This document shows positions 48,284 through 56,689 of a stretch of 64,000 nt of DNA, in pieces. Source of the stretch: a virus. Each line of letters opens with the position of its first letter. Positions within the stretch are counted from its first letter, which is position 1. The stretch spans positions 57,544-121,543 of IMG/VR virus record IMGVR_UViG_3300050821_013777; one strand, written 5' to 3'. The position numbers and the translations under genes were made by a program. The notes beneath the pieces are model-generated. The model was not told where the DNA came from. It ran no database searches and saw only the letters and a program-made list of their open reading frames with translations.

Positions 48284-49297
48284 CTATCGTTGCGGAACGG
48301 GAAACGAGCTGACGATGCCCGCCGCAGTCTGCGGCGGCGGGGCGCCGTTGGCAGCGACCGGCGGCGGGGCACCCATTCCAGGGAATGCCGCGAACGAGAA
48401 CGGCTGGCCCGGTGCCGGCGGTGCGGCCGGATCGGTGACCGCCGCTGGTACCGTGGCGGGCGCGCCACCCATCGGGAACTGTCCCGGCGGCGGAGCGAAC
48501 GTCTGCTGTACCGGAGGAGGCGCAAACGTCTGCTGCACGGGGGGTGGAGCGAACGCCTGCTGTACTGGAGGCGGAGCCGCGAAGGGCGCGCCTCCCGGCT
48601 GCGGCGTCGTCGCCGGACCTGGGCCGGGCTGCGCGATCGGCAGCGCAGCGCTCGGTGCGCCGGGCAGGCCCACCCCGAGCGCGAGCGTCGCAGGAGCCCC
48701 GGCCCCCGGCAGTCCAGGGAAGCCGCCTGGAACGCCGCCCGGCAGCGCGCCGACGTTACCGCCAGCTTGCATCGGCTTCGGCGCCCAGCGATGCCGATTG
48801 GTCCTGGTAGCCTCCTGCCACTCGGGGGCCGTCACCCACGCGTCGATGTCGGTCGACATGCGATCGTCCCGCATCGCGCGTTCCGTCTTCACGTAGACGA
48901 GCTGATTGGTGAACATGCCCGGCTGGTAGCGCATGCCCTGGCGCGCGCCGTCCAGCGTACCGGTGATCGAGCGCAAGAGCCCGCGCCAGATCCACCACAC
49001 GTTGCCCTTCGCGGTGCGCGGGTCGGGCAGGAAGCGCGAGAGGATCTTGCCCCGCGCGTCCGGGTCCTGGACCTCCATCGTCAGGAAGATGCCCTGCGAC
49101 TTGTTGGCGTCGTTGCGGCCCGACTCCTTGGTGATCTTCAGCTGGTAGTAGCCGTCCTGATCCAGAACGTCAGCTGCGTCAAACGGCTCCCAGCTCGGAT
49201 CGGCGGGGATGTCGAGCACGAAGCCGGTCTGCGCTTGCATCGGTGCGGCGCCCATCATCGGGCCTCCGCCGGGAATTCCAAATCCTGGTGCGCTCAT
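48284..49297 (-). CDS. SSB-like protein with repetitive Pro-rich tail
   Basis: 337 aa. Residues ~25-175 form a beta-rich domain (DGYYQLKITKESGRND, GIFLTMEVQDPDARGK, VWWIWRGLLRSITG) resembling DUF669-like phage single-strand-binding proteins; this fold call is inferred. The remaining ~160 residues are Pro/Gly/Ala-rich with three repeats of FAPPPVQQ and PALAxGVGLPG-type units, like the disordered tails of SSBs. Sits between exonuclease and Sak4-like ATPase genes. Confidence 0.6.
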   Translation of the reverse strand: MSAPGFGIPGGGPMMGAAPMQAQTGFVLDIPADPSWEPFDAADVLDQDGYYQLKITKESGRNDANKSQGIFLTMEVQDPDARGKILSRFLPDPRTAKGNVWWIWRGLLRSITGTLDGARQGMRYQPGMFTNQLVYVKTERAMRDDRMSTDIDAWVTAPEWQEATRTNRHRWAPKPMQAGGNVGALPGGVPGGFPGLPGAGAPATLALGVGLPGAPSAALPIAQPGPGPATTPQPGGAPFAAPPPVQQAFAPPPVQQTFAPPPVQQTFAPPPGQFPMGGAPATVPAAVTDPAAPPAPGQPFSFAAFPGMGAPPPVAANGAPPPQTAAGIVSSFPVPQR

Positions 49298-49299
49298 CT

Positions 49300-49611
49300 T
49301 TAGGTCTCCTCGTTCGATTGTTGGGTTGTTTCGGAAATCTTCGCCTCGTCCATCTTCTCAGCGATCTTCTTTTCTTCCTGCTCCTTGATCCATCTGCGGA
49401 TCCCGGCACGACGCAGTTGGTCCAGCTCCAGCAGCTCGTTCATGTAGCTGCTACGTGCCTCAGCAAGAAAGTCATCCTCCGAGAGACCCTCCGAAACCGT
49501 GAGCATCGCTGCACGTTGGACAGCGTTTTCGATGCTCCGTTTCAGGACGGCCCGCGCCCTGTAGAAATTCTCAACGTGCTCAGGGACGTCCTGCTTCGGC
49601 TCAGTGCTCAT
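49300..49611 (-). CDS. Acidic helical hypothetical protein
   Basis: 103 aa. Helical (FYRARAVLKRSIENAVQRAA) with acidic coiled-coil end (KEQEEKKIAEKMDEAKISE). Overlaps the gene before it by 11 bp. Not recognised. Confidence 0.55.
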   Translation of the reverse strand: MSTEPKQDVPEHVENFYRARAVLKRSIENAVQRAAMLTVSEGLSEDDFLAEARSSYMNELLELDQLRRAGIRRWIKEQEEKKIAEKMDEAKISETTQQSNEET

Positions 49612-49852
49612 GCTTCTTGTCCCTCACAACAGTCAAATTCGGCTTCGAGCACTCGTGCGTCTCAGCCTCCTCGATCACAGTGTCGACCACACCAGACACG
49701 GTATTGAACATGTCGTGCAGTTCCTCAGCCTGGATGCCGATGTAGCGCGCGACGGCGCAGATCAGTCCCATGCCCTGCAGCACGATCGTGTTCTCCAGTG
49801 CCAGTGCGACGCGCTCGTGCTTCTCGTCCTCTTTTTCTTCGTCTGTTGCCAT
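49601..49852 (-). CDS. Acidic helical hypothetical protein
   Basis: 83 aa from ATG 49852 (TGATG). DEEKEDEKHERVALALENT, a hydrophobic helix IVLQGMGLICAVARYIG, and an acidic end. Not recognised; encoded between the ATPase and the helical protein above. Confidence 0.55.
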   Translation of the reverse strand: MATDEEKEDEKHERVALALENTIVLQGMGLICAVARYIGIQAEELHDMFNTVSGVVDTVIEEAETHECSKPNLTVVRDKKHEH

Positions 49853-50634
49853 CACAGCCCCCCGTACGGCGGTTGACGGGCCCGGAGGAACACACCGAGG
49901 TCAGCTGGCACGACGGCTTGACCCACACCCTCGCGATTCTTTGCCCACCAGAACCGCCAGTCCTGCGGCTGCCCGAACGTACCCAGGTCCGCAGGCCACT
50001 GCTCGCCACCGGTATAGTAGACCCGCATCGGTGTACGACCTGGCAGCGTAAGGTGATCAACGCGCAGCACAGTGTCGACGTGGCCGAAGAAATCACCTAC
50101 GAGCGTCTTTGGCGACAGAGCGAACTTGCCCGGATAAAACACGCCGTCTTGCACTGCAGGCGGCAATGGATGCGCGATGAAGACGCTGTGGAGCCCCAAA
50201 CTGCGGATGAACTCGCGCAACTGAAAGAGGCAGTTCCGGACCTGTACCGGGACCATGAACTTGTTCTTGTTCCCCTTGTGCTGATCCTCAGCTTCTTTGT
50301 AGATGTACGACGAGAATGGGCTCAGTCCGTCGATCACACAGGCGACGTAGTTCTGCTTGTGTTCGTACAGCCACGACAGCGCTTCGACCATCGCGCCCCA
50401 CGACTTCACAGTCTGTCGCGGGTGATCGGGCACGGGGAATCCGCGCGCTGCGATGTTCTTGAGCGCACCGTCCTCGCACGGAATGAAGAAAGCGTTGCAT
50501 CGGCCGTTCATCGTGAACGCGCGAGCAGCATCTGTCGTTTTTTCTGTACCGGGAGGGCCGTACATGATCACGCTTGCCGGGAGCGAGACAACATTTGCTT
50601 GTGCAGCGGCCCCGGTGACAATCTCGATCGGCAT
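49852..50634 (-). CDS. Sak4/RecA-like ATPase with altered P-loop
   Basis: 260 aa. MYGPPGTEKTT at 25-34 is a Walker A in which the usual Gly before Lys is Glu (GTEKT). Walker B is VACVIDGLSPF, sensor-like SVFIAHPLPPAV follows, and the context of exonuclease and SSB-like genes fits the Sak4 group of phage single-strand annealing/recombination ATPases (AAA_24). Confidence 0.8.
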   Translation of the reverse strand: MPIEIVTGAAAQANVVSLPASVIMYGPPGTEKTTDAARAFTMNGRCNAFFIPCEDGALKNIAARGFPVPDHPRQTVKSWGAMVEALSWLYEHKQNYVACVIDGLSPFSSYIYKEAEDQHKGNKNKFMVPVQVRNCLFQLREFIRSLGLHSVFIAHPLPPAVQDGVFYPGKFALSPKTLVGDFFGHVDTVLRVDHLTLPGRTPMRVYYTGGEQWPADLGTFGQPQDWRFWWAKNREGVGQAVVPADLGVFLRARQPPYGGL

Positions 50635-50646
50635 CAGCAGCTCCTC

Positions 50647-50904
50647 TCAGTTGTCATAGCCGCCAACACCAGGGAGAACGATTTCATCGGCGCGCGCATT
50701 CAGTACGTTCTGAGCGTCGTAGTGCATGTTGTCTGCAAGCCGATGAAACCCGTGACAATCGTGCGTGCCGCGATCGACCGCGATCCCAGCAGCCATCGAC
50801 ATCAATGACTCGACGACGGCAGCGTCGGGGCAGGTCGATCGCTTGATCGCGCGCCCGATCGCACGCAATAGCCGCTCATCTTCTGTGAGTCGCTTGGTCA
50901 TCAT
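50647..50904 (-). CDS. Hypothetical 85-aa protein
   Basis: Helical (TEDERLLRAIGRAIKRS, VVESLMSMAAGIAVDRG) with GTHDCHGFHRLAD, which holds His/Cys. ATG 50904 overlaps the nuclease stop; ATG 50901 is possible. Not recognised. Confidence 0.55.
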   Translation of the reverse strand: MMTKRLTEDERLLRAIGRAIKRSTCPDAAVVESLMSMAAGIAVDRGTHDCHGFHRLADNMHYDAQNVLNARADEIVLPGVGGYDN

Positions 50905-51776
50905 GTCCTCTTGGCGTACTCGACGAGCCGGTGAAGCCCATCAGTACAGAGTGGGGTAAAGTCACAGGCGCCGTACTTCCTCATGCACGACTCCCACGAG
51001 CGCGGGCGATTCGTTGGGTCGGGAAAACGCTTTCGTACGGTGTTGATCTGCTCCAGGGCCCACGATGTGTCCTGCCCGAGGTGCGCGTAGGCTTCGTGGG
51101 AGATCGGAACCTCGAAGCGTCCGAAGCGCGGCTCGGGATACTCGCGTGACATCGCGTTGATGAAGACGCGGCTTACCGGATAGCCTGCCTGACGCGCGAG
51201 CGCGAGCTGGGTCAGCATCTGTCGGTCGGCGGCGTAGTGCTTGCCTGAGTGGTTCGAGATCTTCGAGCCCGTCTTGTGGTCGACGAGCCACAGCTCTTGC
51301 CCGCACTGCACGAGCATGTCGATGCGCGCCGTGTACGGCTCGACGCTGCCGTCGGGCATCTTGAACGACACCTCGAACTGATGCTCGACCAGCAGTGGCT
51401 TCCACGACGGGACGACGCCAGACGCGAGCAGCGGATCGTAGTGGGCCACGTACGCGTCGTAGATGCGTAGAGCCTCAGCTGCACAGTCGGGGCGGTCCTG
51501 CCCGCAGATCCAGATCGCCCAGCGCGCGTCGGGATAGACGAGCCAGTCCGGCTTCACGTCGAGTAACACACCGTAGCGGTAGGCGAGCCCCACGTGCACG
51601 AGCGTGCCGATCTTCGTTGCGTCCTTCTCGACGTTGGGACGAAGGTTCAGCTCGTAGCCGAACGCTTCGAGTTGGGCGCACGTGGAGAAGGCGCCGATCC
51701 TGTGAGGGCCCTGTTTGGAACTCCCGCCGGGCCAGACGACCCCGACGCTCGGCATCCCATAGTGGACGTCAGGCAT
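50901..51776 (-). CDS. PD-(D/E)XK nuclease, Cas4/RecB-like, probable Fe-S
   Basis: 291 aa. GTLVHVGLAYRYG gives the motif I His, VEHQFEVSF...TARIDMLVQ the Asp, and ELWLVDHKTGS the catalytic DxK (DHK). One Cys near residue 33 (FSTCAQ) and three at the end (CMRKYGACDFTPLC) match the four cysteines of Cas4/AddB-type iron-sulfur nucleases. Next to SNF2 helicase and Sak4-like ATPase, so most likely recombination/end processing; it is ~8 kb from the CRISPR array and on a different unit, so a CRISPR adaptation role is not implied. Confidence 0.85.
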   Translation of the reverse strand: MPDVHYGMPSVGVVWPGGSSKQGPHRIGAFSTCAQLEAFGYELNLRPNVEKDATKIGTLVHVGLAYRYGVLLDVKPDWLVYPDARWAIWICGQDRPDCAAEALRIYDAYVAHYDPLLASGVVPSWKPLLVEHQFEVSFKMPDGSVEPYTARIDMLVQCGQELWLVDHKTGSKISNHSGKHYAADRQMLTQLALARQAGYPVSRVFINAMSREYPEPRFGRFEVPISHEAYAHLGQDTSWALEQINTVRKRFPDPTNRPRSWESCMRKYGACDFTPLCTDGLHRLVEYAKRT

Positions 51777-52144
51777 CAGAGCGGCTTTCTACCAAGCGCC
51801 GACGGCCACCGATACGGAGGGGGACCTGACGCTGCGGGTTGTACCGGCGGCCCCGGATTGCCGATAAACCCAGGAAATTGCGCCGGCACAGCGGTGCCCA
51901 CCGGCACAGGAGGCGATTCGGCCGATCTCCGCAGCTTCTCTGCTGCTGCGACCGCCGCCGCGGTCTCTGCCAACGCACCGATCAGTGCCAGATCAGACGG
52001 CGCGAGCATCAATTCAACCATGCCGCCACGCCCATACAGCTGAGCGCGCGCAGCGCCCTGCTCGTCACCAGGGGCGTCCCAGTGCTCGCTGTATTCGATC
52101 ACGAACACAACGTCGTCGCGAGTGACGATGACTTTTTCAGCCAC
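51776..52144 (-). CDS. Hypothetical protein with Pro-rich tail
   Basis: 122 aa from GTG 52144 (8-bp overlap with the helicase). N-terminal beta-like EKVIVTRDDVVFVIEYSEHW, helical APSDLALIGALAETAAAVAAA, and a Pro-rich tail with PPVPVGTAVPAQFPG. Not recognised. Confidence 0.55.
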   Translation of the reverse strand: MAEKVIVTRDDVVFVIEYSEHWDAPGDEQGAARAQLYGRGGMVELMLAPSDLALIGALAETAAAVAAAEKLRRSAESPPVPVGTAVPAQFPGFIGNPGPPVQPAASGPPPYRWPSALGRKPL

Positions 52145-53837
52145 TGGCGCTCCAGCTCTGCAGCTTCGCGAACAGCGCGCCGACGATCTCCTCGTCGCTG
52201 CGCCCGCCCAGCAGCTTGACCATCTCGCTGGAGTCCTCCTGCGCACCGAGCGCCTGCTCGATCACAGGCAGCTTGGCGATCACGGTCTCGGCGATTCCTT
52301 CGTCTACGGTCCCTGTCGCGATGAAGTAGCGCACGAGCAGTCGTACGACCGAGTCGAATCGGTGGCCGCGCTTCTCGGCTTGCAGCATCTTCCACGGCTC
52401 GGGCACGAGGTCGGCGAAGATCATCAGGTGCGCGCCGACAAGCGAGAGCGCCACGCCCATCGAGTCGATCGTCGCCACGAAGCACGCTGGCGCCGAGGCT
52501 TCACGAAACTGCTGCGACTGCGCGTAGCGGCCGTCGGGCGACAGATCGCCGTGCACGCAGAACACGGTGCAGTCGACACGCTTGCGGATGTCCTTCGCGA
52601 TGGCGTCCGCCTGCGCCCGCATGTAGACGAACACGATCACCTTCTGCTTCGATTCGAGCGCCTCGACCGCGGCGTTCACGACGGCCGGCCGCTTGGCGTT
52701 CGCTGTGGCGCGGAGCCCGCTCATCACAGCTTGCTTCTTGTCGAGCGCCTGGAGCCCTTCGTGCACTGTCGGCGCCGAAACCTCGACGTCGACCTGCACG
52801 ACCTCGCGGCGCTTCTCGGGCAGCTGCAGATGAACCATTTCCGCGGTGCGGCCCAGCATGAAATAGCCAAGACGCGCCTTCAGCTCCTCGATCTGCGACG
52901 AGCCCTTGTCGGTCCAGCCGTACGCGCCCTGCACAGCACCGGCGTACGATTTTGCCCACGTCCAGTAGGAGTAGCCGAAGAGTCCGTCGCTCATGACGTC
53001 GACGAGCGAGTAGAGATCACGTACGTGGTTCGGCATCGGTGTGCCGGTCAGCTCCCAGACGACAGGCACACCCTTGCACACGAGCTTTGCTGTTTTCGTC
53101 CGCCGCGATGATCGCCCACGCAGCACGTGCGCTTCGTCGAAGATCGTGATCAGGAACCGGCCGCTCAGCGCCTGCCACCAGCCGGGCAGGTGGGGGACAT
53201 CGTAGACGACACCCGCCGCGTCGCGCTTCTGCCCGCCGTAGAGGATGTCGTAGTTGCAGATTACGTAGCGCTCGGTGAGCTGGTCGGGGTCGGGGCGCAG
53301 CGTGTCGAGCACGACTGAGTCGGCGCCGATCCACTTTTTCAGCTCGGCCTGCCAATGACGCTTCGCGAGAGCGGGGCAGACGATCAGGCAAACGGGTGTC
53401 CGTGGGCTCGGGATCGCTGCCATCGACAGCCGCGCCTCGGCCGCCGCGATGGCCTGGGGAGTCTTGCCCACGCCCATTTGGTCTGCCAGCAGCGCGTAAT
53501 CCCGCTCGGCGAGAAAGGCCGCGCCCTCCTGCTGAAACTCCGCGAGCCCGACCTGCTTCCCTGCCCAGATCGCTCGTTCGCGCGCTCCAGGAACGCCTGG
53601 CCACATCGATGGTTGGCGCTGCGGCCTGCCCATCACGCGCTCGACAAGCCACGCTGCATCCACAGCGCATTGTGTGTTCCCCTGCTTGGTGACCACTATT
53701 CCTGGTGCGTGCCACTCGTCGACCCGACCAGTGAAGGTGTACGGGCGGGCGCCGCGGGCATGGAGCGAGGGCTGGAGAATCGCGCGAGGCGGGGGCGGCG
53801 CCGAGATCGGAAACGGGATAACGTTCGACACGCTCAC
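52137..53837 (-). CDS. SNF2-family DNA helicase/translocase
   Basis: 566 aa. Motif I LLADQMGVGKTPQA, motif II FDEAHVLRG, motif III WELTGTPMPN, motif V-VI region IDSMGVALSLVGAHL and QAEKRGHRF. Similar in size and order to the SMARCAL1-like annealing helicases of phages. GTG 53837 has AAAGGGGA 7 nt upstream. First gene of the long minus-strand replication block. Confidence 0.9.
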   Translation of the reverse strand: MSVSNVIPFPISAPPPPRAILQPSLHARGARPYTFTGRVDEWHAPGIVVTKQGNTQCAVDAAWLVERVMGRPQRQPSMWPGVPGARERAIWAGKQVGLAEFQQEGAAFLAERDYALLADQMGVGKTPQAIAAAEARLSMAAIPSPRTPVCLIVCPALAKRHWQAELKKWIGADSVVLDTLRPDPDQLTERYVICNYDILYGGQKRDAAGVVYDVPHLPGWWQALSGRFLITIFDEAHVLRGRSSRRTKTAKLVCKGVPVVWELTGTPMPNHVRDLYSLVDVMSDGLFGYSYWTWAKSYAGAVQGAYGWTDKGSSQIEELKARLGYFMLGRTAEMVHLQLPEKRREVVQVDVEVSAPTVHEGLQALDKKQAVMSGLRATANAKRPAVVNAAVEALESKQKVIVFVYMRAQADAIAKDIRKRVDCTVFCVHGDLSPDGRYAQSQQFREASAPACFVATIDSMGVALSLVGAHLMIFADLVPEPWKMLQAEKRGHRFDSVVRLLVRYFIATGTVDEGIAETVIAKLPVIEQALGAQEDSSEMVKLLGGRSDEEIVGALFAKLQSWSASG

Positions 53838-53919
53838 GCCGAGATCCCCTTTCGGGCACGCAGGCGCGTCGAGTGTCCATCTGTCAGCAGGCCGTCCATG
53901 GCGAAGCGTACGGCCAGCG

Positions 53920-53948
53920 ATTTAGCCCCTGGCGATCTCAGCCGTCAA
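53920..53948 (-). promoter_or_regulatory. Promoter of the replication block
   Basis: TTGACG (53948-53943), 17 bp, CTAAAT (53925-53920). Start near 53913 would give a ~75-nt leader with a GGCCGT/ACGGCC hairpin. The 200-bp divergent region 53838-54037 also carries T-rich tracts and, on the plus strand, TTGCCA-17-ATAGAT that may serve the gene at 54038. Confidence 0.5.
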
Positions 53949-54037
53949 GTTTTTTTGCGAATAATTTTTTCATCTGCTGAAAGAGCCAAACTTGCCAGCG
54001 CGACCACAAGTCTGATAGATCGGTCGTCCCGTTCGCG

Positions 54038-55285
54038 ATGCTCCCACCGCACGTCAGCGACGCACTTCCGCAGCAGTCAGCGTTCCTGCGCGGATACGCT
54101 GACTACGCGTCCGCTACAAGCGACGCGCCGGAGATCTACCACGTAGGTGTCGGTCTCACGATTCTGTCCGGCGCCATCGCGAAACGGCTGGCGTGTCCGT
54201 ACATGGCCGGCGGCGAGCTGGTCCCGAACTTGTACACGCTGCTCATTGGCGCGAGCCGGAGCGGCCGCAAGACATCGAGCGTCGACACGGGGATCAAGCT
54301 CTTGATGCGTGCCGCACCCGAGACAGTCATCCCGATTCCTGGCAGCTACGAGGAGATGATCTCGCAGATTCGGCAGACGCCGTCGGGACTGCTCACGTAT
54401 CGCGAGTTCGGGCACTTCCTCAAGACCACGCAACGCGGGTACGGCGAGCAGATCCGCACAGCGTTGATGGATCTCTACGACCACCCAGTTGATCGGGCCT
54501 ACACACGCAACCTCCGCAAGGGCAAGACAGTGATCGAACCGCCGATCTGCTTGTCGCTCTTGAGCACGTGCTCCACCGACTTGTTGTTTTCAAATTCCGA
54601 CACCGAAGAGTGGCAGGGCGGCTTCTTCGGCCGGATGGTCATGCTCTACGGCGACCGCGAAGTCTTCCGCATGCCGAACGTGTGGGACGCCGCGCGCGAC
54701 CATCTGACCGCGGTCCTGCACCAGCTCATTCACATGCCGATGGGTCGCTGTGCTGGCTTCTCGCAGTATGCCTGGATCGAGTTCGAGCGGTGGGCACGGT
54801 ACCGGGACTCCACGGCGGTGCAGTTCCCGGAGCGCGTGCAGACCTTCGTCTCGGGCTCGGGCACGCTCGCCGCGAAGGTCGCGCTCTTGTACGCCGCCGA
54901 CATGGGAGAGGCTGCGTACGACGGCTGGAGCATTTCTTTGGAGGCGATGCGCCGGGCGATCTTGTTCTGCGAGAACCTCTACCTCCCGAGCATCAAGCAC
55001 CTGGGCGACACGCTGGCGTTGGGGATCTGGGAGCGTGACCGCCAGAAGATCCTCACGATCATCGAGAGCAAGGGCAACGCAGGCGCTGCACAGAAGGAGA
55101 TTCTGAAGCGCGCCAAGGTCTCGTTGCAACTGTTCGAGGAGGTCGTCAACACGCTCAAGGCCGAGGGCACGATCGCACAGGTGAACGGCGTGAAGGACAC
55201 AGTGTACAAGCGTGTCTTCGAGGGTGGCAGCTCGGGGCGCCCCAATCTCACCGTCGTGCCGATGAACCCGGCAGGGACGCCGTGA
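54038..55285 (+). CDS. DUF3987-like replication helicase/ATPase
   Basis: 415 aa. LLIGASRSGRKTSSVDTG at ~69-87 is a P-loop of the RK(S/T) type; EMISQIRQTPSGLLTYREFGHF, STCSTDLLFSNSD and the winged-helix-like C-terminus (KEILKRAKVSLQLFEEVV) follow the layout of DUF3987-type phage replication ATPases. Probably a replicative helicase acting with the primase-polymerase. Heads a plus-strand unit that ends with the DnaA-like protein. Confidence 0.75.
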   Translation: MLPPHVSDALPQQSAFLRGYADYASATSDAPEIYHVGVGLTILSGAIAKRLACPYMAGGELVPNLYTLLIGASRSGRKTSSVDTGIKLLMRAAPETVIPIPGSYEEMISQIRQTPSGLLTYREFGHFLKTTQRGYGEQIRTALMDLYDHPVDRAYTRNLRKGKTVIEPPICLSLLSTCSTDLLFSNSDTEEWQGGFFGRMVMLYGDREVFRMPNVWDAARDHLTAVLHQLIHMPMGRCAGFSQYAWIEFERWARYRDSTAVQFPERVQTFVSGSGTLAAKVALLYAADMGEAAYDGWSISLEAMRRAILFCENLYLPSIKHLGDTLALGIWERDRQKILTIIESKGNAGAAQKEILKRAKVSLQLFEEVVNTLKAEGTIAQVNGVKDTVYKRVFEGGSSGRPNLTVVPMNPAGTP

Positions 55286-55482
55286 ACAAAAAAGTTCGCT
55301 TCACGTACGTTACAGGAGTCAACCCTCACATCATCGCTACCCCTGTGGAGACGGAGGTCCCACTCTGGACGCTCTCTGCTCTACGCGAAGGGATCGACTA
55401 CATTCTCGGCACACACGCAGCCGACAGCGATGAGGCCAAGGCGCTGCTCGCGGCGTACAGGTTGGCGGAGTCGGCAAAGTGA
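55282..55482 (+). CDS. Small protein, paralogue 1 of a tandem set
   Basis: 66 aa from GTG 55282. Ends with EAKALLAAYRLAESAK; similar end in the two genes that follow (ALLAAYRL plus one residue and Ser within three). Function unknown; the set lies between the helicase and the DnaA-like gene. Confidence 0.6.
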   Translation: MNKKVRFTYVTGVNPHIIATPVETEVPLWTLSALREGIDYILGTHAADSDEAKALLAAYRLAESAK

Positions 55483-55778
55483 CCAGGGCCATGCCTACAG
55501 GCGGTACAGCGATCACGCACGTAGTGAAGTGGTGGGATCACACGTCGTTGTCGACGAGCGCCGCCCATGTGGATCTCTTTCGTGGTCACGTTAAGGCTGA
55601 CGCCAGGCTAGTCAGCATGGGCCAGTTCAGTGTCGACGACGAGGAGTCGCAGAACATGGGCAGGCTCTTAACCATGTCGACCGAGGGCGTAGTATGGATT
55701 CGCGGTCGGTTCGAGGACCACAGTCCCGACGGGCAGGCACTGCTCGCGGCCTATAGGCTATGGGCGAGTGCCGTATGA
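55479..55778 (+). CDS. Small protein, paralogue 2
   Basis: 99 aa from GTG 55479. Beta-rich (ITHVVKWWDHTSLS), GVVWIRGRFEDHSPDG, ends QALLAAYRLWASAV. Its WIRGRFED...SPDG aligns with WIRRHYDDNSEEV of paralogue 3. Confidence 0.6.
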   Translation: MTRAMPTGGTAITHVVKWWDHTSLSTSAAHVDLFRGHVKADARLVSMGQFSVDDEESQNMGRLLTMSTEGVVWIRGRFEDHSPDGQALLAAYRLWASAV

Positions 55779-56047
55779 AGGTCACACCCGGTGATGCGAT
55801 CACGTACGTCTACGAGGGCGACTTCGTCTTCGTCGTCCGATCGTTCGTTACCGGCGGGCTGAGGGACGGCGACGAACAGTTCCTGACGACAAACACAGCG
55901 CATAATTCGCTCCTCAGCATGCGCGATGAGGGAACCCGCTGGATCCGTCGCCACTACGACGACAACAGCGAGGAGGTCGCAGCGCTGCTCGCCGCCTACC
56001 GGCTCACAGCGAGCCATTCCTTCACAATCACGCTGACACCGACATGA
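55775..56047 (+). CDS. Small protein, paralogue 3
   Basis: 90 aa from ATG 55775 (ATGA). ITYVYEGDFVFVVRSF, TRWIRRHYDDNSEEVAALLA, AYRLTAS. Third of three diverged tandem copies; function unknown. Confidence 0.6.
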   Translation: MKVTPGDAITYVYEGDFVFVVRSFVTGGLRDGDEQFLTTNTAHNSLLSMRDEGTRWIRRHYDDNSEEVAALLAAYRLTASHSFTITLTPT

Positions 56048-56433
56048 TCCGCCCCAACCACCGCCGCCGCTTCCTTGTCACGCGCACATTCGCAGAGGCC
56101 GCAGTCGATATCGTCGCGGCGCACTTCGGGGTCACCGCCCAAGCAATTCGAGGTCCGCGGCGCTGCCGCGCGATCTCGCGCACGCGGGCGGTCGCGGCCT
56201 ACGTGCTCCGCAACGCAACACCGTTCAGCTACCCCGAGATCGGCGTCATGCTCGGAGGCAAGGATCACAGCGCCGTGATGAGCATGTGCCGACGGATTGA
56301 GATGGCGCTCGAAGTAGACAGTGTCCTGCGATGGGACCTGCTGCAGATCGCTCAGCTACTCGCCGAGCGCAAGCAGATCAGGCTCTCGTCCGACACAGGG
56401 GTCGACCCTGCAAAGCTGCTTTCGCCGACGTAG
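56044..56433 (+). CDS. DnaA domain IV-like DNA-binding protein
   Basis: 129 aa from ATG 56044. RAVAAYVLRNATPFSYPEIG then VMLGGKDHSAVMSMCRR is the DnaA-box-binding helix-turn-helix (canonical R.D/K HST signature, here GKDHSAV). No AAA+ domain, so it is a stand-alone DNA-binding module, possibly binding DnaA-box-like sites in phage or host. Its end overlaps the convergent gene by 56 bp. Confidence 0.85.
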   Translation: MIRPNHRRRFLVTRTFAEAAVDIVAAHFGVTAQAIRGPRRCRAISRTRAVAAYVLRNATPFSYPEIGVMLGGKDHSAVMSMCRRIEMALEVDSVLRWDLLQIAQLLAERKQIRLSSDTGVDPAKLLSPT

Positions 56434-56689
56434 CCCGTTTGCGCTGCTTGCCCCGCTTCCCGCGCGGCACAGTCACCGTCGCTTCGTGGTGGTGTGGCGC
56501 CTCGAAGTCGAAGCCTGGCCCAAGCGCGCGAGCAACAACGTACTGCGCGTTCTTGTAGCCGACGAACGGCGTGAGCAGCGCGCGCACGTACCAGCCAACC
56601 CATGCGCCACCGTACGTCGGCCCGAGCCCGGTAGGGATCAGCGCGTCGGCTTCGCCGAGCGTCTTAAGCACGACCTGCCACTTCCTCAT
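56378..56689 (-). CDS. Hypothetical basic protein
   Basis: 103 aa from ATG 56689. MRKWQVVLKTLGEADALIP, GGAWVGWYVRALLTPFVG, then a basic tail PRGKRGKQRKRATSAK. Overlaps the gene upstream by 26 bp and the DnaA-like gene in antisense. Not recognised. Confidence 0.5.
   Translation of the reverse strand: MRKWQVVLKTLGEADALIPTGLGPTYGGAWVGWYVRALLTPFVGYKNAQYVVARALGPGFDFEAPHHHEATVTVPRGKRGKQRKRATSAKAALQGRPLCRTRA

Noticed and set aside
50901-51776. The Cas4-like nuclease as part of a CRISPR adaptation module
   Set aside because: It lies about 7 kb away on another transcription unit among recombination genes, and no cas1 or cas2 is present.
53898-54146. Plus-strand frame starting MAKRTASDLAPGD in the divergent region before the DUF3987-like gene
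   Set aside because: It crosses T-rich promoter DNA and continues into a shadow frame of the real gene at 54038; no Shine-Dalgarno.
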